64,000 bases of DNA from Synechococcus sp. CBW1108 (GCF_015840335.1 NZ_CP060395.1:868001-932000); one strand, 5' to 3'; shown: positions 19,560 through 28,407, counted from the first letter of the stretch. Notes: generated by a model not told the origin, from the letters alone. Numbers and translations: made by a program.

Positions 19560-19826
19560 ATGGCCGCCCTCACGATCCGCAACCTCGACGAACACACCAA
19601 GGCTCAGCTCCGCATCCAGGCCGCCCGGCAGGGGCGCTCCATGGAGGAGGAAGCGCGCAGAATCCTCCGCTCCGCCATCGAAGCCAGACAGCCGGCCGGA
19701 AACGGCACGGGGCTGGGCAGCTGTATCCAGGCCCACTTCGCCCAGCTCGGCGGCGTGGAGCTGGACCTGCCTGACCGTTCATCCCAGCCCTGTCCAGCTG
19801 AGTTCAGCCGGAAGGGCTCGCGGTGA
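19560..19826 (+). CDS. FitA/VapB-type antitoxin
   Basis: An 88-residue ribbon-helix-helix protein: MAALTIRNLDEHTKAQLRIQ, then AARQGRSMEEEARRILRSAI, typical of FitA-like plasmid-stability antitoxins. The tail would bind a FitB/VapC PIN toxin. Its TGA overlaps the downstream GTG (GTGA), but the downstream toxin gene is frameshifted, so this antitoxin may be an orphan that now only represses its promoter. Confidence 0.82.
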   Translation: MAALTIRNLDEHTKAQLRIQAARQGRSMEEEARRILRSAIEARQPAGNGTGLGSCIQAHFAQLGGVELDLPDRSSQPCPAEFSRKGSR

Positions 19827-20237
19827 TCCTGCCCGATACCAATGTGATCTCGGAGCTGATGCGGCCCAAGCCCGATCCAGGGGTGCTGGCTTGGGCCGAT
19901 GGCCTTGATCCCGAGGAGGTGGCGATCACAGCCATGAACGAGGCCGAAATCCTGCACGGCCTGGCCCGATACCGGCTGGACAGCGCCAGGTGCAACTCCG
20001 GCAGAGCTGGGAGGGGCTGGTGTCCGAGCTGTTCAGTGGCCGGATCTGGTCCTTCAGCAGCGAAGCCGCCCACTGGTATGCCGAACTGCTGTGGCAACGC
20101 GAACGGCTGGCGCGGCCTATGGCGACGGCCGATGCGGTGATCGCGGCCACGGCGCTGGCCAATGGGGCGCCTCTTGCTCACGAGACGTCCACGACTTCGC
20201 CGAGATCGGCTTGGCATTGATCAATCCCTGGGGCTGA
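19823..20237 (+). pseudogene. FitB/VapC-type PIN toxin broken by two frameshifts
   Basis: Three frames hold consecutive parts of one PIN toxin. Frame 1 from GTG 19823 reads LPDTNVISELMRPKPDPGV and TAMNEAEILHGLARYRL. After a shift near 19980-19990 the next frame reads QLRQSWEGLVSELFSGR and RPMATADAVIAATALANGAP. A second shift near 20178 leads to RDVHDFAEIGLALINPWG and the stop at 20235-20237. The catalytic Asp, Glu and Asp residues are still encoded but on different frames. One missing base at the second site would restore LAHRDVHDF. Sequencing error is possible but would need two independent events. Confidence 0.8.
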
Positions 20238-20394
20238 GCCAGCAGTAGCAGCGATGGCCCATCCGCCGGGGGAAGGCCTCGCCGACGAATTGCCGAAAGC
20301 TGCGCCTAAGGTCATTTCTGCTTGGCGTCGTGTGACTAAGAGGTGACTGCATCTGATCAGCAGCCCTCAGCAGCAACCTGCATGAGCGCCCCGC

Positions 20395-21318
20395 ATGACT
20401 GAGGTTCTGCTGGCCCTCGGACTGATTGCGCTGGTCGGCAGCCTGCTGCGTTACCTGTTCCCCGATCTCGATGTGGAGGCCGCACTCAGAACCATCGGCA
20501 TGCTGGTGCTGAACGTGTTTCTGCCGGCCCTGGTGTTTCGGGTGATCTGCAGCGTGCCGACCGGAGTCGAAATGGTTCAGATCCCGCTGGTAAGGGGGAT
20601 CAGCGTGGCGTGCTGCCTGGCTCTAGCGGTGCTGCTCTTTCACCCCCTGGGGCTGCGTTCCGAAGAAAAGGGAGCCCTGATTCTCGCCAGCGCCTTCGGC
20701 AATGTCACCTACCTGGGGCTGGCGGTGCTGCAGGGGCTATTCCCTTCGCTCTCCCTGCAGGTCGCGAAGGTGGCCATCCTCAGCGAGGTGACCACCACAC
20801 CCCTCAATCTCAGCGTGGGAGTGGCACTGGGCGAGAGCTTCAGCGGCAAGCCGCGCAGCGGGGTGCTGCGGCAGGCCTTCCGGGCCGTGGCCACGATGCC
20901 GGCGCTCTGGGCCATCGTTCTGGCCCTGTCCTGGACCGCCAGTGGCGTGCCGGTGCCGGGCTTTCTGATGGAAGCCACGCGGATTCTCGGTAACACCGTC
21001 ACCGGGTTGATGATGCTGTCGCTCGGCATGGGGCTGCGCTACCGACGCATCCACCAACCATTGCCGCTGCTGCTGGCCAGTGCCATCAAGTTACTGGTGT
21101 CACCGCTGGTGGTGCTTGCCGCAGCCAGCTGGATCGGCCTGCAGCAGCCATACCTACAGGCCGTGGTGCTGGAGGGGGCCATGCCCACCCAGCTGCTCAC
21201 CTTCGTGATCGCCGATCGGGTCGGTCTGGATGTGGAGCGTCTGGCGGTCTGCATCCTGATCAACACCGCCGCGTCGTTCGTGACGATCCCGCTGCTCAAT
21301 GGCTGGCTATTCGGTTGA
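20395..21318 (+). CDS. AEC-family (auxin efflux carrier-like) permease
   Basis: A 307-residue membrane protein with about 10 helices in two five-helix halves. The first half has MLVLNVFLPALVFRVICSVP, where the Asn/Pro break of the AEC fold lies; later comes SAFGNVTYLGLAVLQGLFP, and the second half has EGAMPTQLLTFVIADRVGLD, close to the family's AxPxA-type motif. Bacterial members move malate, malonate or other small carboxylates. The substrate is unknown. The gene stands alone, about 160 bases downstream of the broken toxin gene. Confidence 0.85.
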   Translation: MTEVLLALGLIALVGSLLRYLFPDLDVEAALRTIGMLVLNVFLPALVFRVICSVPTGVEMVQIPLVRGISVACCLALAVLLFHPLGLRSEEKGALILASAFGNVTYLGLAVLQGLFPSLSLQVAKVAILSEVTTTPLNLSVGVALGESFSGKPRSGVLRQAFRAVATMPALWAIVLALSWTASGVPVPGFLMEATRILGNTVTGLMMLSLGMGLRYRRIHQPLPLLLASAIKLLVSPLVVLAAASWIGLQQPYLQAVVLEGAMPTQLLTFVIADRVGLDVERLAVCILINTAASFVTIPLLNGWLFG

Positions 21319-21398
21319 TCCGGCCTGCAGGCGGAGGCGCCGCCGCACAGCAACGATACCGATGTGGTGGTGCACCACGAACCCGCCATCTCAGCGCC

Positions 21399-21412
21399 CG
21401 ATCACGTGATCG
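21399..21412. promoter_or_regulatory. 14-bp perfect palindrome CGATCACGTGATCG
   Basis: A 14-base perfect inverted repeat centred on CACGTG lies between the AEC permease gene and the small ORF before the potassium channel. Such a palindrome could bind a dimeric regulator. It also contains two GATC sites, so chance in GC-rich DNA cannot be excluded. Confidence 0.25.
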
Positions 21413-21494
21413 ATCTAGAACGGGCCATAGGGGCGCTAAAAATTCCAGTGGGCACAACTACCACCGCTCGATTTCAGGCGAGGAAGGCAGTCTC

Positions 21495-21716
21495 GTGCTC
21501 AACCAATCAATCCGCGATCCGGCCTTCAGCTACGCAACCGAGTTCATCCCCATGTGCCTGGCCGACCGACCCGATCTGCAGACAGCCCGGGCCATAGAGC
21601 CCTGGCGCTGGAGCGGGCATAACGGCCACATCCGCGCCAACACCGTGCGTGGCTGTCCCTACCTATTGGATGATGCCTTCATGACACATGACTTCGAGGA
21701 TTGGCCTGTCAAATGA
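21495..21716 (+). CDS. Small protein of unknown function upstream of the potassium channel
   Basis: The frame is open from 21315, but the protein-like part begins near GTG 21495 and gives 73 residues: LNQSIRDPAFSYATEFIPMC, then ADRPDLQTARAIEPWRWSG and a tail DDAFMTHDFEDWPVK. It is rich in aromatic and acidic residues with no membrane segment. I recognise no family; it may be the C-terminal remnant of a larger gene. Its TGA overlaps the channel's ATG (ATGA), which supports translation of this frame. Confidence 0.35.
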   Translation: MLNQSIRDPAFSYATEFIPMCLADRPDLQTARAIEPWRWSGHNGHIRANTVRGCPYLLDDAFMTHDFEDWPVK

Positions 21717-22336
21717 GCTGGAAACAAGCGAGATGGCTGCTACTGGCCGGAGGAGCAGCGGCCGGGATCCTCTTAAGCAGCTATCCAACGACACCCCAGC
21801 TCTCGCGCTGCCCTGAGATCGGCAGCCTCCCTGGCATCGTGCTGGGAATGTTCATGGCCACAACGATCATCCATACATTGGTGACGTCCATACAGTCCGA
21901 CTTTGTGCACTCAAAACGTCTCAGCAATTGGCGCTCAACAAGCAGCATTCGCTGCCACTTGCTGATTGCCATTGGAGCACTCATTACAGCAGGCACATTA
22001 TTCCTAGAGATCCTTCTATGGGCCTGGGTCTACCGCCACGTCGGCGCGATTCAAAGCCTAGAAGAAAGTTTGTATTTCTCGGGCATTACATTCACAACAG
22101 TTGGCTATGGAGACGTCACCCTGGCCAAACGCTGGCAATTATTAAGCGTGGGAGAAGCCTTGAACGGGGTCTTGATGGCCGGGTGGAGCGCCGCCCAACT
22201 GATATTCCTCGTCCAGAGGATGATGATCTTTAGCGTACAAACTGAAGGGGCAAAGCCAGATTGCCCCCCCCCAATCTCAAGCCATCATCCATTTGCCCCG
22301 CTGGGACCAGTCGCGCGACCGATGGAAGAGAGATAA
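21713..22336 (+). CDS. Two-helix-pore potassium channel family protein
   Basis: About 207 residues from ATG 21713. The ion-channel module near the C-terminus has the pore helix and filter SLYFSGITFTTVGYGD (Thr129-Asp134), the potassium-selectivity signature, followed by a glycine-bearing inner helix (LNGVLMAGWSAAQLIFLV). Upstream are two to three further helices instead of a full voltage sensor. No RCK/TrkA-N domain follows. Base composition is less GC-rich than in neighbouring genes, which may point to later acquisition. The C-terminal tail overlaps the convergent membrane protein gene by about 50 bases. Confidence 0.85.
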   Translation: MSWKQARWLLLAGGAAAGILLSSYPTTPQLSRCPEIGSLPGIVLGMFMATTIIHTLVTSIQSDFVHSKRLSNWRSTSSIRCHLLIAIGALITAGTLFLEILLWAWVYRHVGAIQSLEESLYFSGITFTTVGYGDVTLAKRWQLLSVGEALNGVLMAGWSAAQLIFLVQRMMIFSVQTEGAKPDCPPPISSHHPFAPLGPVARPMEER

Positions 22337-22734
22337 CGACAATGAACAGGCCTAGACCAGTACACAGCAAGAGGAATTGCGACCAGCTCATTGAGCAACA
22401 TCGCGCGGACGTAGGAAGCCACGTCAATTTCGCCTTGGCTAAGCAGCCAGAGTTGAACCATCAAGATCTTGAAAACCCCAATCCACAAAACCACCCATAG
22501 CCAGGAAAGAGCCTTCAGCGACTTCCCGCTTGTAACACCAAACATGGCGAGCAATACGGCAAGCGAAATCACTATGCCTAGCAGGCGGTGGAGCACAAGG
22601 CCCTCAATGCCACGGACTGAATACAGCCGCAACCCTGCCACAAAGAAGGTTAAACAAATGGCCTGATGGACATAGACAATCCTTGTCATCAGCCCAAACC
22701 CCCTGGGCTTTGGCTGGAGAGACTCAGCAGCCAT
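22285..22734 (-). CDS. Four-helix membrane protein coupled to the RND pump gene
   Basis: A 149-residue membrane protein whose ATG (22732-22734) overlaps the pump's TGA (22734-22736) as TGATG. Hydrophobic helices are at about MTRIVYVHQAICLTFFVAGL, LLGIVISLAVLLAMFGV, LSWLWVVLWIGVFKILMV and AMLLNELVAIPLAVYW. I recognise no family. Codon use and hydrophobic periodicity support a real gene. It may be an accessory subunit or a regulator of the pump, by analogy with small AcrZ-like partners, but there is no sequence match that I can see. Confidence 0.6.
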   Translation of the reverse strand: MAAESLQPKPRGFGLMTRIVYVHQAICLTFFVAGLRLYSVRGIEGLVLHRLLGIVISLAVLLAMFGVTSGKSLKALSWLWVVLWIGVFKILMVQLWLLSQGEIDVASYVRAMLLNELVAIPLAVYWSRPVHCRYLSSIGRATGPSGANG

Positions 22735-25700
22735 CAATCGTGTCCGGAGATGGTGGGAGCAGAAACCGTTCTGGAATCACCGCTACCGCCCTCGCCGAAC
22801 CAACGCGCCTCCAGCTGCTTGATCAGCACATAGAAGGGAGGCACCACTCCCAGCGACAGCACCGTGGCCACCAGCAGACCGCCGAAGATCACCGTGCCCA
22901 GCGACTGCTGGCTGTTGGCACCGGCGGTGGTGGCCACCACCAAGGGCAGGAAGCCAGCTAGCGAGGCGATTGCGGTCATCAGGATCGGCCGCATGCGGGA
23001 TTCGGCGGCGGCCATGGCTGCCTCGACAACGCCCATGCCCTCCTCCAGATGCTGTTCTGCCACCTCCACAATCAGGATGCCGTTCTTGGCCGCCAGGCCG
23101 ATCAGGGTCACCAGACCCACCTGGGCATAGATGTTGAGGTCAATAGAGCGCAATGCCAAAAACACCAGGGCGCCGAGCATGGCCAACGGCACCGTCATCA
23201 GAATGATCACCGGGGTGACGTAGCTCTCGTACTGGGCCGACAGCACCAGATAGACGATCAGGATGCCCAGGCCGAACACCAAAATGCTGGCATTACCGGC
23301 TGAGAGCTGCAACGAAGCCAGGCCCGTCAAGGCATAGCCAATGTTGTTGAATTCCAGTTTCTGGAAGATCTGCTGAATGGCAGTCAGGGCCTGGCCCGAG
23401 CTCTTGCCAATTGCCTCAGCACCTTGAATCAAAATAGTTCGGTAAAGGTTGTAGTGACTGATCACCGGCGGGGCGCTGGTGAGTTCAGACGAGGCAAACT
23501 CGCTCACCTGCACCAGCTTGTTGTCGCGGTTGCGCACGTAGTAACTGAGCACATCCTCCAGGGTGCTGCGTCCCGACGCTTCGGACTGAACATAAATGTT
23601 GCGCACCTGGCCGTTCTCATAGGTGAGTCCGGAATAGTTGCCGCCAGCGAGCACGGCGATCGTCTGCATGGCCTGCTGGAAGTCGACATTGAGGGTACCC
23701 ATGATCGAGCGATCGAACGTCAGACCAAAGGCCGGCGCGCTGGGAATGCACTGGGTGTAGAGACTGGAAAACTGATCGGAAGCGGTACCCGCGGCCACCA
23801 GCTGCTGGGCCAGAGCATCAAGCTGGTTGAAGCTGTAGGCACCGTTGCTGAGGTCGTTGAACTGGAAGTAGAAGCCACCCTGGGCCGAGAAGCCTGGAAT
23901 CGCCGGGGGCTGGGCTGCAACCACCAGGCCACTGCTGATCTTGGAGAGCTTGGCGTTGAGCCGAGCAACGATGGCTGGGGCTTTCTGATCGGCTCCGCTG
24001 CGCTCCTCCAGGGGCTTCAGGCCAAAGAAGAACACACCCTGGTCAGGGCTGGATCCGTTGAAGCCGTAGCCGCTCACCACCGAAGCAGCCGTGATGTCTG
24101 GCTCCTCCTTGAGCACCTTGGCGATCTCCAGACCGGTCTGCTGGGTGAGACTGAGGGAGGCGCCATTCTGCAGCTGGAAGATCCCCACTCCGTAGCCCTG
24201 GTCTTCCTCCGGAATAAACGCCGAAGGCAGGGCTGAAAAGGCAAGCACGGTCAGCACAATGCCCCCGGCCAGACCAGCCAGCACAAATTTGCGCTTGCGG
24301 ATCAGAACCTGCAAAAGCCGGGCATAACTGGCCTGGAGCCAGGCAAAAAACTGGTTGAAGCGATCAAAAATCAAGGCCAGCCGGCTGCCGGCGATACCGA
24401 ACAGCACCACGCCGAACACGTAGGCGCCGACACCAAAGGATGCGGCGCTGAAGCGACCGAAGGCCAAACCCACCACCACACCACCGATCGTCCAACCCCA
24501 TCCCTTCGGCTTCGGAGGCTGCTCCGCCTTCAGGATCAGAGCCGACATCATCGGCGAGAAGGTGAGGGCGTTGAAGGTGGAGATGGCGATCGAAAAGGCG
24601 ATCGTGAGAGCGAATTGCTTGTAGATGATGCCGATGCCGCCGGGATAGAAGGCCACCGGCACAAACACAGCCATCAACACCAACGAGGTGGCGATCAACG
24701 CACCGATCAGGGTGCCCATGCACTCCATCGCAGCCTTGCGGGGGCTCATGCCGCTCTCGAGGTTCTTGGAGACGGCCTCGATCACCACGATGGCGTCATC
24801 CACCACCAGGCCGGTGGCGAGCACCAACCCGAGCAGGGTGAGCTGGTTGATCGAGAACCCAAAAGCCTTGATGAAGGCGAAGGTGCCGATCAGCGAAATC
24901 GGAATCGCCAGGCTGGGAACCACCGTGGCGCGCCAGTTCTGCAGGAACAGAAACAGGATCACCAGCACGAGCACAATCGCCAGGCCCAGGGCATCGGTCA
25001 CGCCACTCACGGCCGACTCAATGAACTGGCCGATGTTGTAGATCTGCTTGACGGTGATACCCGCAGGCACGGTCTGGGAGAACTGGTCCATCACCGCCAC
25101 CACCGCTTCCGACACATCCAGCGCGTTGCTCTCGGGGGTCTGGAACACCGCCACGGTGATAGCCGGGTAGCCCTCAACGCTGACGGCCTGCTGGGCAAAG
25201 GTGTTGAAGCCATAGGTGGCCTGGCCCACATCCCGGAGCCGCAGCAGGTTGCCCTGGGGTGACTTGCCCACGATCAGATCGTTGAGCTGCTCCACCGAAA
25301 TCAGGTTGCCGTTGTCGGCGACCAAAATCGGGTAGGCGAACAGCTGGCTTCCTCCGGCGGGCGGGCCACCAATGAGACCGCCAATCGCGACGCTGTTCTG
25401 GCTCTTGACCGCATTAACGATCTGATCAGCCGTCAGCTGGTTGGCCGTGAGTTTGTTGGGATCAACGAACAGCCAGAAAGCTGGATTGCTGCCCCCCAGC
25501 ATGCTCACCTGGGCGACACCGGGAACCCGTTCCAGCTGGTAATAGAGCTGCTCATAAATGAGGCCATTGATATAAGGCGCATCAAACTGCCCCTGGCTCG
25601 AGGTGACCTGATAGGCCAGCAGGATCGAGGGGGTGCTCTGCATCACCGACACCCCCGTGGCCGACACCTGCTGAGGCAACTGGGGCATTGCCAGGGAAAC

Positions 25701-26036
25701 GCGGTTCTGCACGTTCACCTGGTCGATGTTGATATCAGTGTCTTCGTTGAAATAAACCTGAATGATGCTCTGACCGGTGTTCGAGCTGGTGGAGGAGATA
25801 TAAGCCGCACCCGGCACGCCGTTGATCTGCTGCTCGATCGGATTGGTGACGGCCTGTTCAGTAACTATGGAATTAGCCCCGCCGTAGTTGGCCGTCACCT
25901 GAATCAGGGGTGGCGCGATGTTGGGGAGGTTCTCAATCGACAGGCTTGGGATCGCGATGATGCCCATCAGCACGATCAGAATGCTGCAAACGGTGGTCAG
26001 AACCGGCCGCTTGATGAACTTGTCTGATAGCGACAT
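22734..26036 (-). CDS. RND-family multidrug efflux pump, inner-membrane subunit (second copy)
   Basis: A full-length RND pump of 1100 residues, clearly related to the one at 5646-8936. Both start MSLSD(T/K)FI(R/K)RPVL, and both carry a Gly-rich hydrophobic insert between helices 6 and 7. Proton-relay Asp pair: LATGLVVDDAIVVIEAVSKN. Other blocks are PSAFIPEEDQGYGVGIFQLQ, QPPAIPGFSAQGGF in the drug-binding porter domain, and GLAAKNGILIVEVAEQ. It acts as a trimer in the cytoplasmic membrane with the adaptor(s) encoded upstream. The upstream adaptor stops 10 bases before its start. Confidence 0.95.
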   Translation of the reverse strand: MSLSDKFIKRPVLTTVCSILIVLMGIIAIPSLSIENLPNIAPPLIQVTANYGGANSIVTEQAVTNPIEQQINGVPGAAYISSTSSNTGQSIIQVYFNEDTDINIDQVNVQNRVSLAMPQLPQQVSATGVSVMQSTPSILLAYQVTSSQGQFDAPYINGLIYEQLYYQLERVPGVAQVSMLGGSNPAFWLFVDPNKLTANQLTADQIVNAVKSQNSVAIGGLIGGPPAGGSQLFAYPILVADNGNLISVEQLNDLIVGKSPQGNLLRLRDVGQATYGFNTFAQQAVSVEGYPAITVAVFQTPESNALDVSEAVVAVMDQFSQTVPAGITVKQIYNIGQFIESAVSGVTDALGLAIVLVLVILFLFLQNWRATVVPSLAIPISLIGTFAFIKAFGFSINQLTLLGLVLATGLVVDDAIVVIEAVSKNLESGMSPRKAAMECMGTLIGALIATSLVLMAVFVPVAFYPGGIGIIYKQFALTIAFSIAISTFNALTFSPMMSALILKAEQPPKPKGWGWTIGGVVVGLAFGRFSAASFGVGAYVFGVVLFGIAGSRLALIFDRFNQFFAWLQASYARLLQVLIRKRKFVLAGLAGGIVLTVLAFSALPSAFIPEEDQGYGVGIFQLQNGASLSLTQQTGLEIAKVLKEEPDITAASVVSGYGFNGSSPDQGVFFFGLKPLEERSGADQKAPAIVARLNAKLSKISSGLVVAAQPPAIPGFSAQGGFYFQFNDLSNGAYSFNQLDALAQQLVAAGTASDQFSSLYTQCIPSAPAFGLTFDRSIMGTLNVDFQQAMQTIAVLAGGNYSGLTYENGQVRNIYVQSEASGRSTLEDVLSYYVRNRDNKLVQVSEFASSELTSAPPVISHYNLYRTILIQGAEAIGKSSGQALTAIQQIFQKLEFNNIGYALTGLASLQLSAGNASILVFGLGILIVYLVLSAQYESYVTPVIILMTVPLAMLGALVFLALRSIDLNIYAQVGLVTLIGLAAKNGILIVEVAEQHLEEGMGVVEAAMAAAESRMRPILMTAIASLAGFLPLVVATTAGANSQQSLGTVIFGGLLVATVLSLGVVPPFYVLIKQLEARWFGEGGSGDSRTVSAPTISGHD

Positions 26037-26045
26037 GGGTGGACC

Positions 26046-27101
26046 TCAGTTCACACCCGGCTGGCCGGCACCCGCAAGCTTCACTGGCATCCCGGTGCGC
26101 AACAGGGCCGTGTTGCTCACCACCACCTGGTCGCCGGCCGCCAGGCCCGAGAGCAGTGGGTAGCGGTTGCCCTCCAGGGTGCCGAGTTTCACCGGCATCT
26201 GCACCACGATCGGCGTTTCCGGCGGCAGAGCCTCCAGCTTCTGCTTCTGGGCTTCGGGGATCTGGGTGGAGGCCCGAATCTTGGCGAGCACCTGGTTGAG
26301 GCGGAAGACGCGGTAGACGAAGGGCTGCTGGGCCTGCATCATCACGGCCTGCACCGGCACCGAGAGCTGGCGGGTGCTGCCAGTGATGATCCGGTTGCGC
26401 ACGTACTGGCCAGTTTTGAGCTTGCCAGTGAGGTTGGGGAAAGAGGCCTTAACCAGCACCGTGTTCGGTGAGGACTGGTTGCCGCTGATGCCGAAGTAAG
26501 GCGAGATGAATACCACCTTGCCGGTGCTGATCACCGGCGGATTCCCCTGGGACTTGAGCTCCACAGACTGGCCCATCTGCACCCGGGAGGCCTGGGTGGC
26601 CGGCACATCCATCAAGGTCCAGAGATCGCTGTTATCAACGATGCCGGTGATCGCCTGCCCCTTTCTGACGTAATCGCCGATCTTGACGGTATCTAAGTCA
26701 CCGATCTCACCACTGATCGGAGCCGTGACGTACTTGTAGCCGAGATCAGCGGCCGTGGCACGCGCCTGGTCGCGTCTCTGAATCGCCTGGGTGACGTAGT
26801 AATCACGGTCCTTGGTGGACACGGCACCTTGCTCATTCAGAAAGATGTAGCGCTCCGCATTGACAATGTCTTTGCGCGCTTCTGCCTTGCTGGCATCGAG
26901 GGCTGCCGACTGCTGCACGTTGTCGAGCACCAGAATCGGCTGACCTGCTTTGACCCGCTGCCCCTGGGTGACCAGAATCTTGACCACCCGTCCATCCACC
27001 TCTGGCTTGAGGGCCACGTCGGTGGTGGAACTGAGCTGACTGATTACCTGGATCGAGGGGCTAAAACTGGCCTCACCGATGGTTTCGGTCTGGACTGCCA
27101 A
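26046..27101 (-). CDS. RND periplasmic adaptor, lacking its signal peptide in the uninterrupted frame
   Basis: The uninterrupted frame starts at TTG 27101 and gives 351 residues of a membrane-fusion adaptor: lipoyl half-motif KPEVDGRVVKILVTQGQRVK, hairpin EARKDIVNAERYIFLNEQGAVS, second half YVTAPISGEIGDLDTVKIGD, then barrel strands. It closely resembles the adaptor at 8933-10045, sharing NAERYIFLNEQGAVSTK. The same frame continues upstream through an amber codon (TAG, 27117-27119) into a lipoprotein signal peptide. Unless the TAG is an error or is read through, the adaptor would be made without a signal and stay in the cytoplasm. Confidence 0.85.
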   Translation of the reverse strand: MAVQTETIGEASFSPSIQVISQLSSTTDVALKPEVDGRVVKILVTQGQRVKAGQPILVLDNVQQSAALDASKAEARKDIVNAERYIFLNEQGAVSTKDRDYYVTQAIQRRDQARATAADLGYKYVTAPISGEIGDLDTVKIGDYVRKGQAITGIVDNSDLWTLMDVPATQASRVQMGQSVELKSQGNPPVISTGKVVFISPYFGISGNQSSPNTVLVKASFPNLTGKLKTGQYVRNRIITGSTRQLSVPVQAVMMQAQQPFVYRVFRLNQVLAKIRASTQIPEAQKQKLEALPPETPIVVQMPVKLGTLEGNRYPLLSGLAAGDQVVVSNTALLRTGMPVKLAGAGQPGVN

Positions 27102-27182
27102 GGGCTGCCTGGCCTGCTACTTGCTGCCACAGGCAACAAGTAGCAGGGTCACAAACGAGAGCGCTGGGACTGCGCGAAACAC
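27102..27182 (-). other. Lipoprotein signal peptide cut off by an in-frame TAG
   Basis: From GTG 27180-27182 the adaptor frame reads VFRAVPALSFVTLLLVACGSK and then meets TAG at 27117-27119, followed by QARQP and the adaptor body. LVAC is a good lipobox, so the ancestral protein was a lipoprotein. One C-to-T change (CAG to TAG) would explain the interruption. The adaptor at 27235-28362 lies 52 bases upstream in the same direction. Confidence 0.7.
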
Positions 27183-27234
27183 AACGCAAGAGCATTAATC
27201 CGCAAATTAGCGGACCAGCAGGAATGTGCCCTAT

Positions 27235-28362
27235 TCAGGAACCTTTTGAGCCGGGGCTGGCCGCCAGCCGCACCGGTGCACCGTGGCGCAGGTTGAGCAG
27301 GCCCGCCGTGATCACCCGATCACCCGGCTGCAAACCCCGCCGTACCGGGTAGAGAGTGCCCTGCAGCTCGCCCAGTTGCACCGGAGTCTGCAGGGCGAAA
27401 AGGGAACCGGGCGGCTGTTTGCGCAACTCGGCCAAGGGGGCCTTACCCGGCTGCCGTTCCAGCTGGGCCAGGCTGCCCACCACATAGACAAACGACTGGC
27501 CCGCTAGCTGGGTCACCGCCGCAAAGGGCACCGCCAGCTGCTCACGCTGGTCCAGCACCAGGCGGGTGCGACTGCGCTGGCCGTTGCGCAGGCGGCCCTG
27601 GGGATTGGCAAAGGCGGCCTTGACGAGCAGGGTCTGGGTTGGGGCGCTCACGCCTGGATCCACTGAGCTCACCTGCCCCTGGGCCAGCGGCTCGGAGCGG
27701 GCGGGATCGAGCAACAGCACCCGCTGCCCCAACCTCACCCGGTTGGCATAGGCGGCGGGGACATCAATGCGGGCCAGCAGGCGGTCGTTGCTGATTAGAC
27801 GGGTAAGCACCGCTGCTGGCTGAATCACATCTCCCTGCTTGACCCGCAGATCGGCCACGGTGCCGGCGATTGGAGCCCTGAGATCCTTGAAGGCCAGGTC
27901 GGCTTCGCGGGCCACCAGGGCTTCGCGGGCGGCGATGTAAGCCTGGCGGAACTCATCCCTTTGCAGCGCGCTGGCGGCCCCCTGGCGAGCCAGCTCCCGG
28001 TAGCGCTGGTAATTGAGCTGGTTTGTCTGCATCTGGGCGCGCAGGCTGGCCACCTCCGCCCGCAGCTGGGCCTGGTCGAGCACCAGCAGCAACTGGCCCG
28101 GCCGCACAGTGTCACCCTGACGCACCAGCAGCCGCTGGATCCGCCCGCCGGCCTGGGCCGCCAGGTTGACTTCGGCCGCAGCCTCAAGGGTGCTCAGCGT
28201 GTCGAAACTGGCCTGAAAGGTAGCGGTCCCAATCCGCTCACTCTGGACCTGGGGCAGCCGCTTTGCCGCCCCATCCTCGGGCCGGCACCCCCCCACCAAC
28301 AGGGCGGCCACCAAGCCAGCCCCCAGGGGCAGAGAACGGACGATGGCGCAGATAGATCCCAT
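27235..28362 (-). CDS. RND periplasmic adaptor (third adaptor gene)
   Basis: From ATG 28362 (codon 32 of the longer open frame) the product is 375 residues with a lipoprotein signal and lipobox LLVGGC (Cys26). The adaptor architecture follows: AQAGGRIQRLLVRQGDTVRP, a hairpin (LNYQRYRELARQGAASALQR), DLRAPIAGTVADLRVKQGDV, and barrel and membrane-proximal strands. It is clearly more divergent than the other two adaptors. It is first in the minus-strand order adaptor, adaptor, pump, membrane protein. Two adaptors per pump could form mixed hexamers, or this intact one could substitute for the interrupted one. Confidence 0.9.
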   Translation of the reverse strand: MGSICAIVRSLPLGAGLVAALLVGGCRPEDGAAKRLPQVQSERIGTATFQASFDTLSTLEAAAEVNLAAQAGGRIQRLLVRQGDTVRPGQLLLVLDQAQLRAEVASLRAQMQTNQLNYQRYRELARQGAASALQRDEFRQAYIAAREALVAREADLAFKDLRAPIAGTVADLRVKQGDVIQPAAVLTRLISNDRLLARIDVPAAYANRVRLGQRVLLLDPARSEPLAQGQVSSVDPGVSAPTQTLLVKAAFANPQGRLRNGQRSRTRLVLDQREQLAVPFAAVTQLAGQSFVYVVGSLAQLERQPGKAPLAELRKQPPGSLFALQTPVQLGELQGTLYPVRRGLQPGDRVITAGLLNLRHGAPVRLAASPGSKGS

Positions 28363-28407
28363 CGGCGGAGCGTATCGCCAGCGGGCCGATGATGGCTGCC
28401 GACGGGA

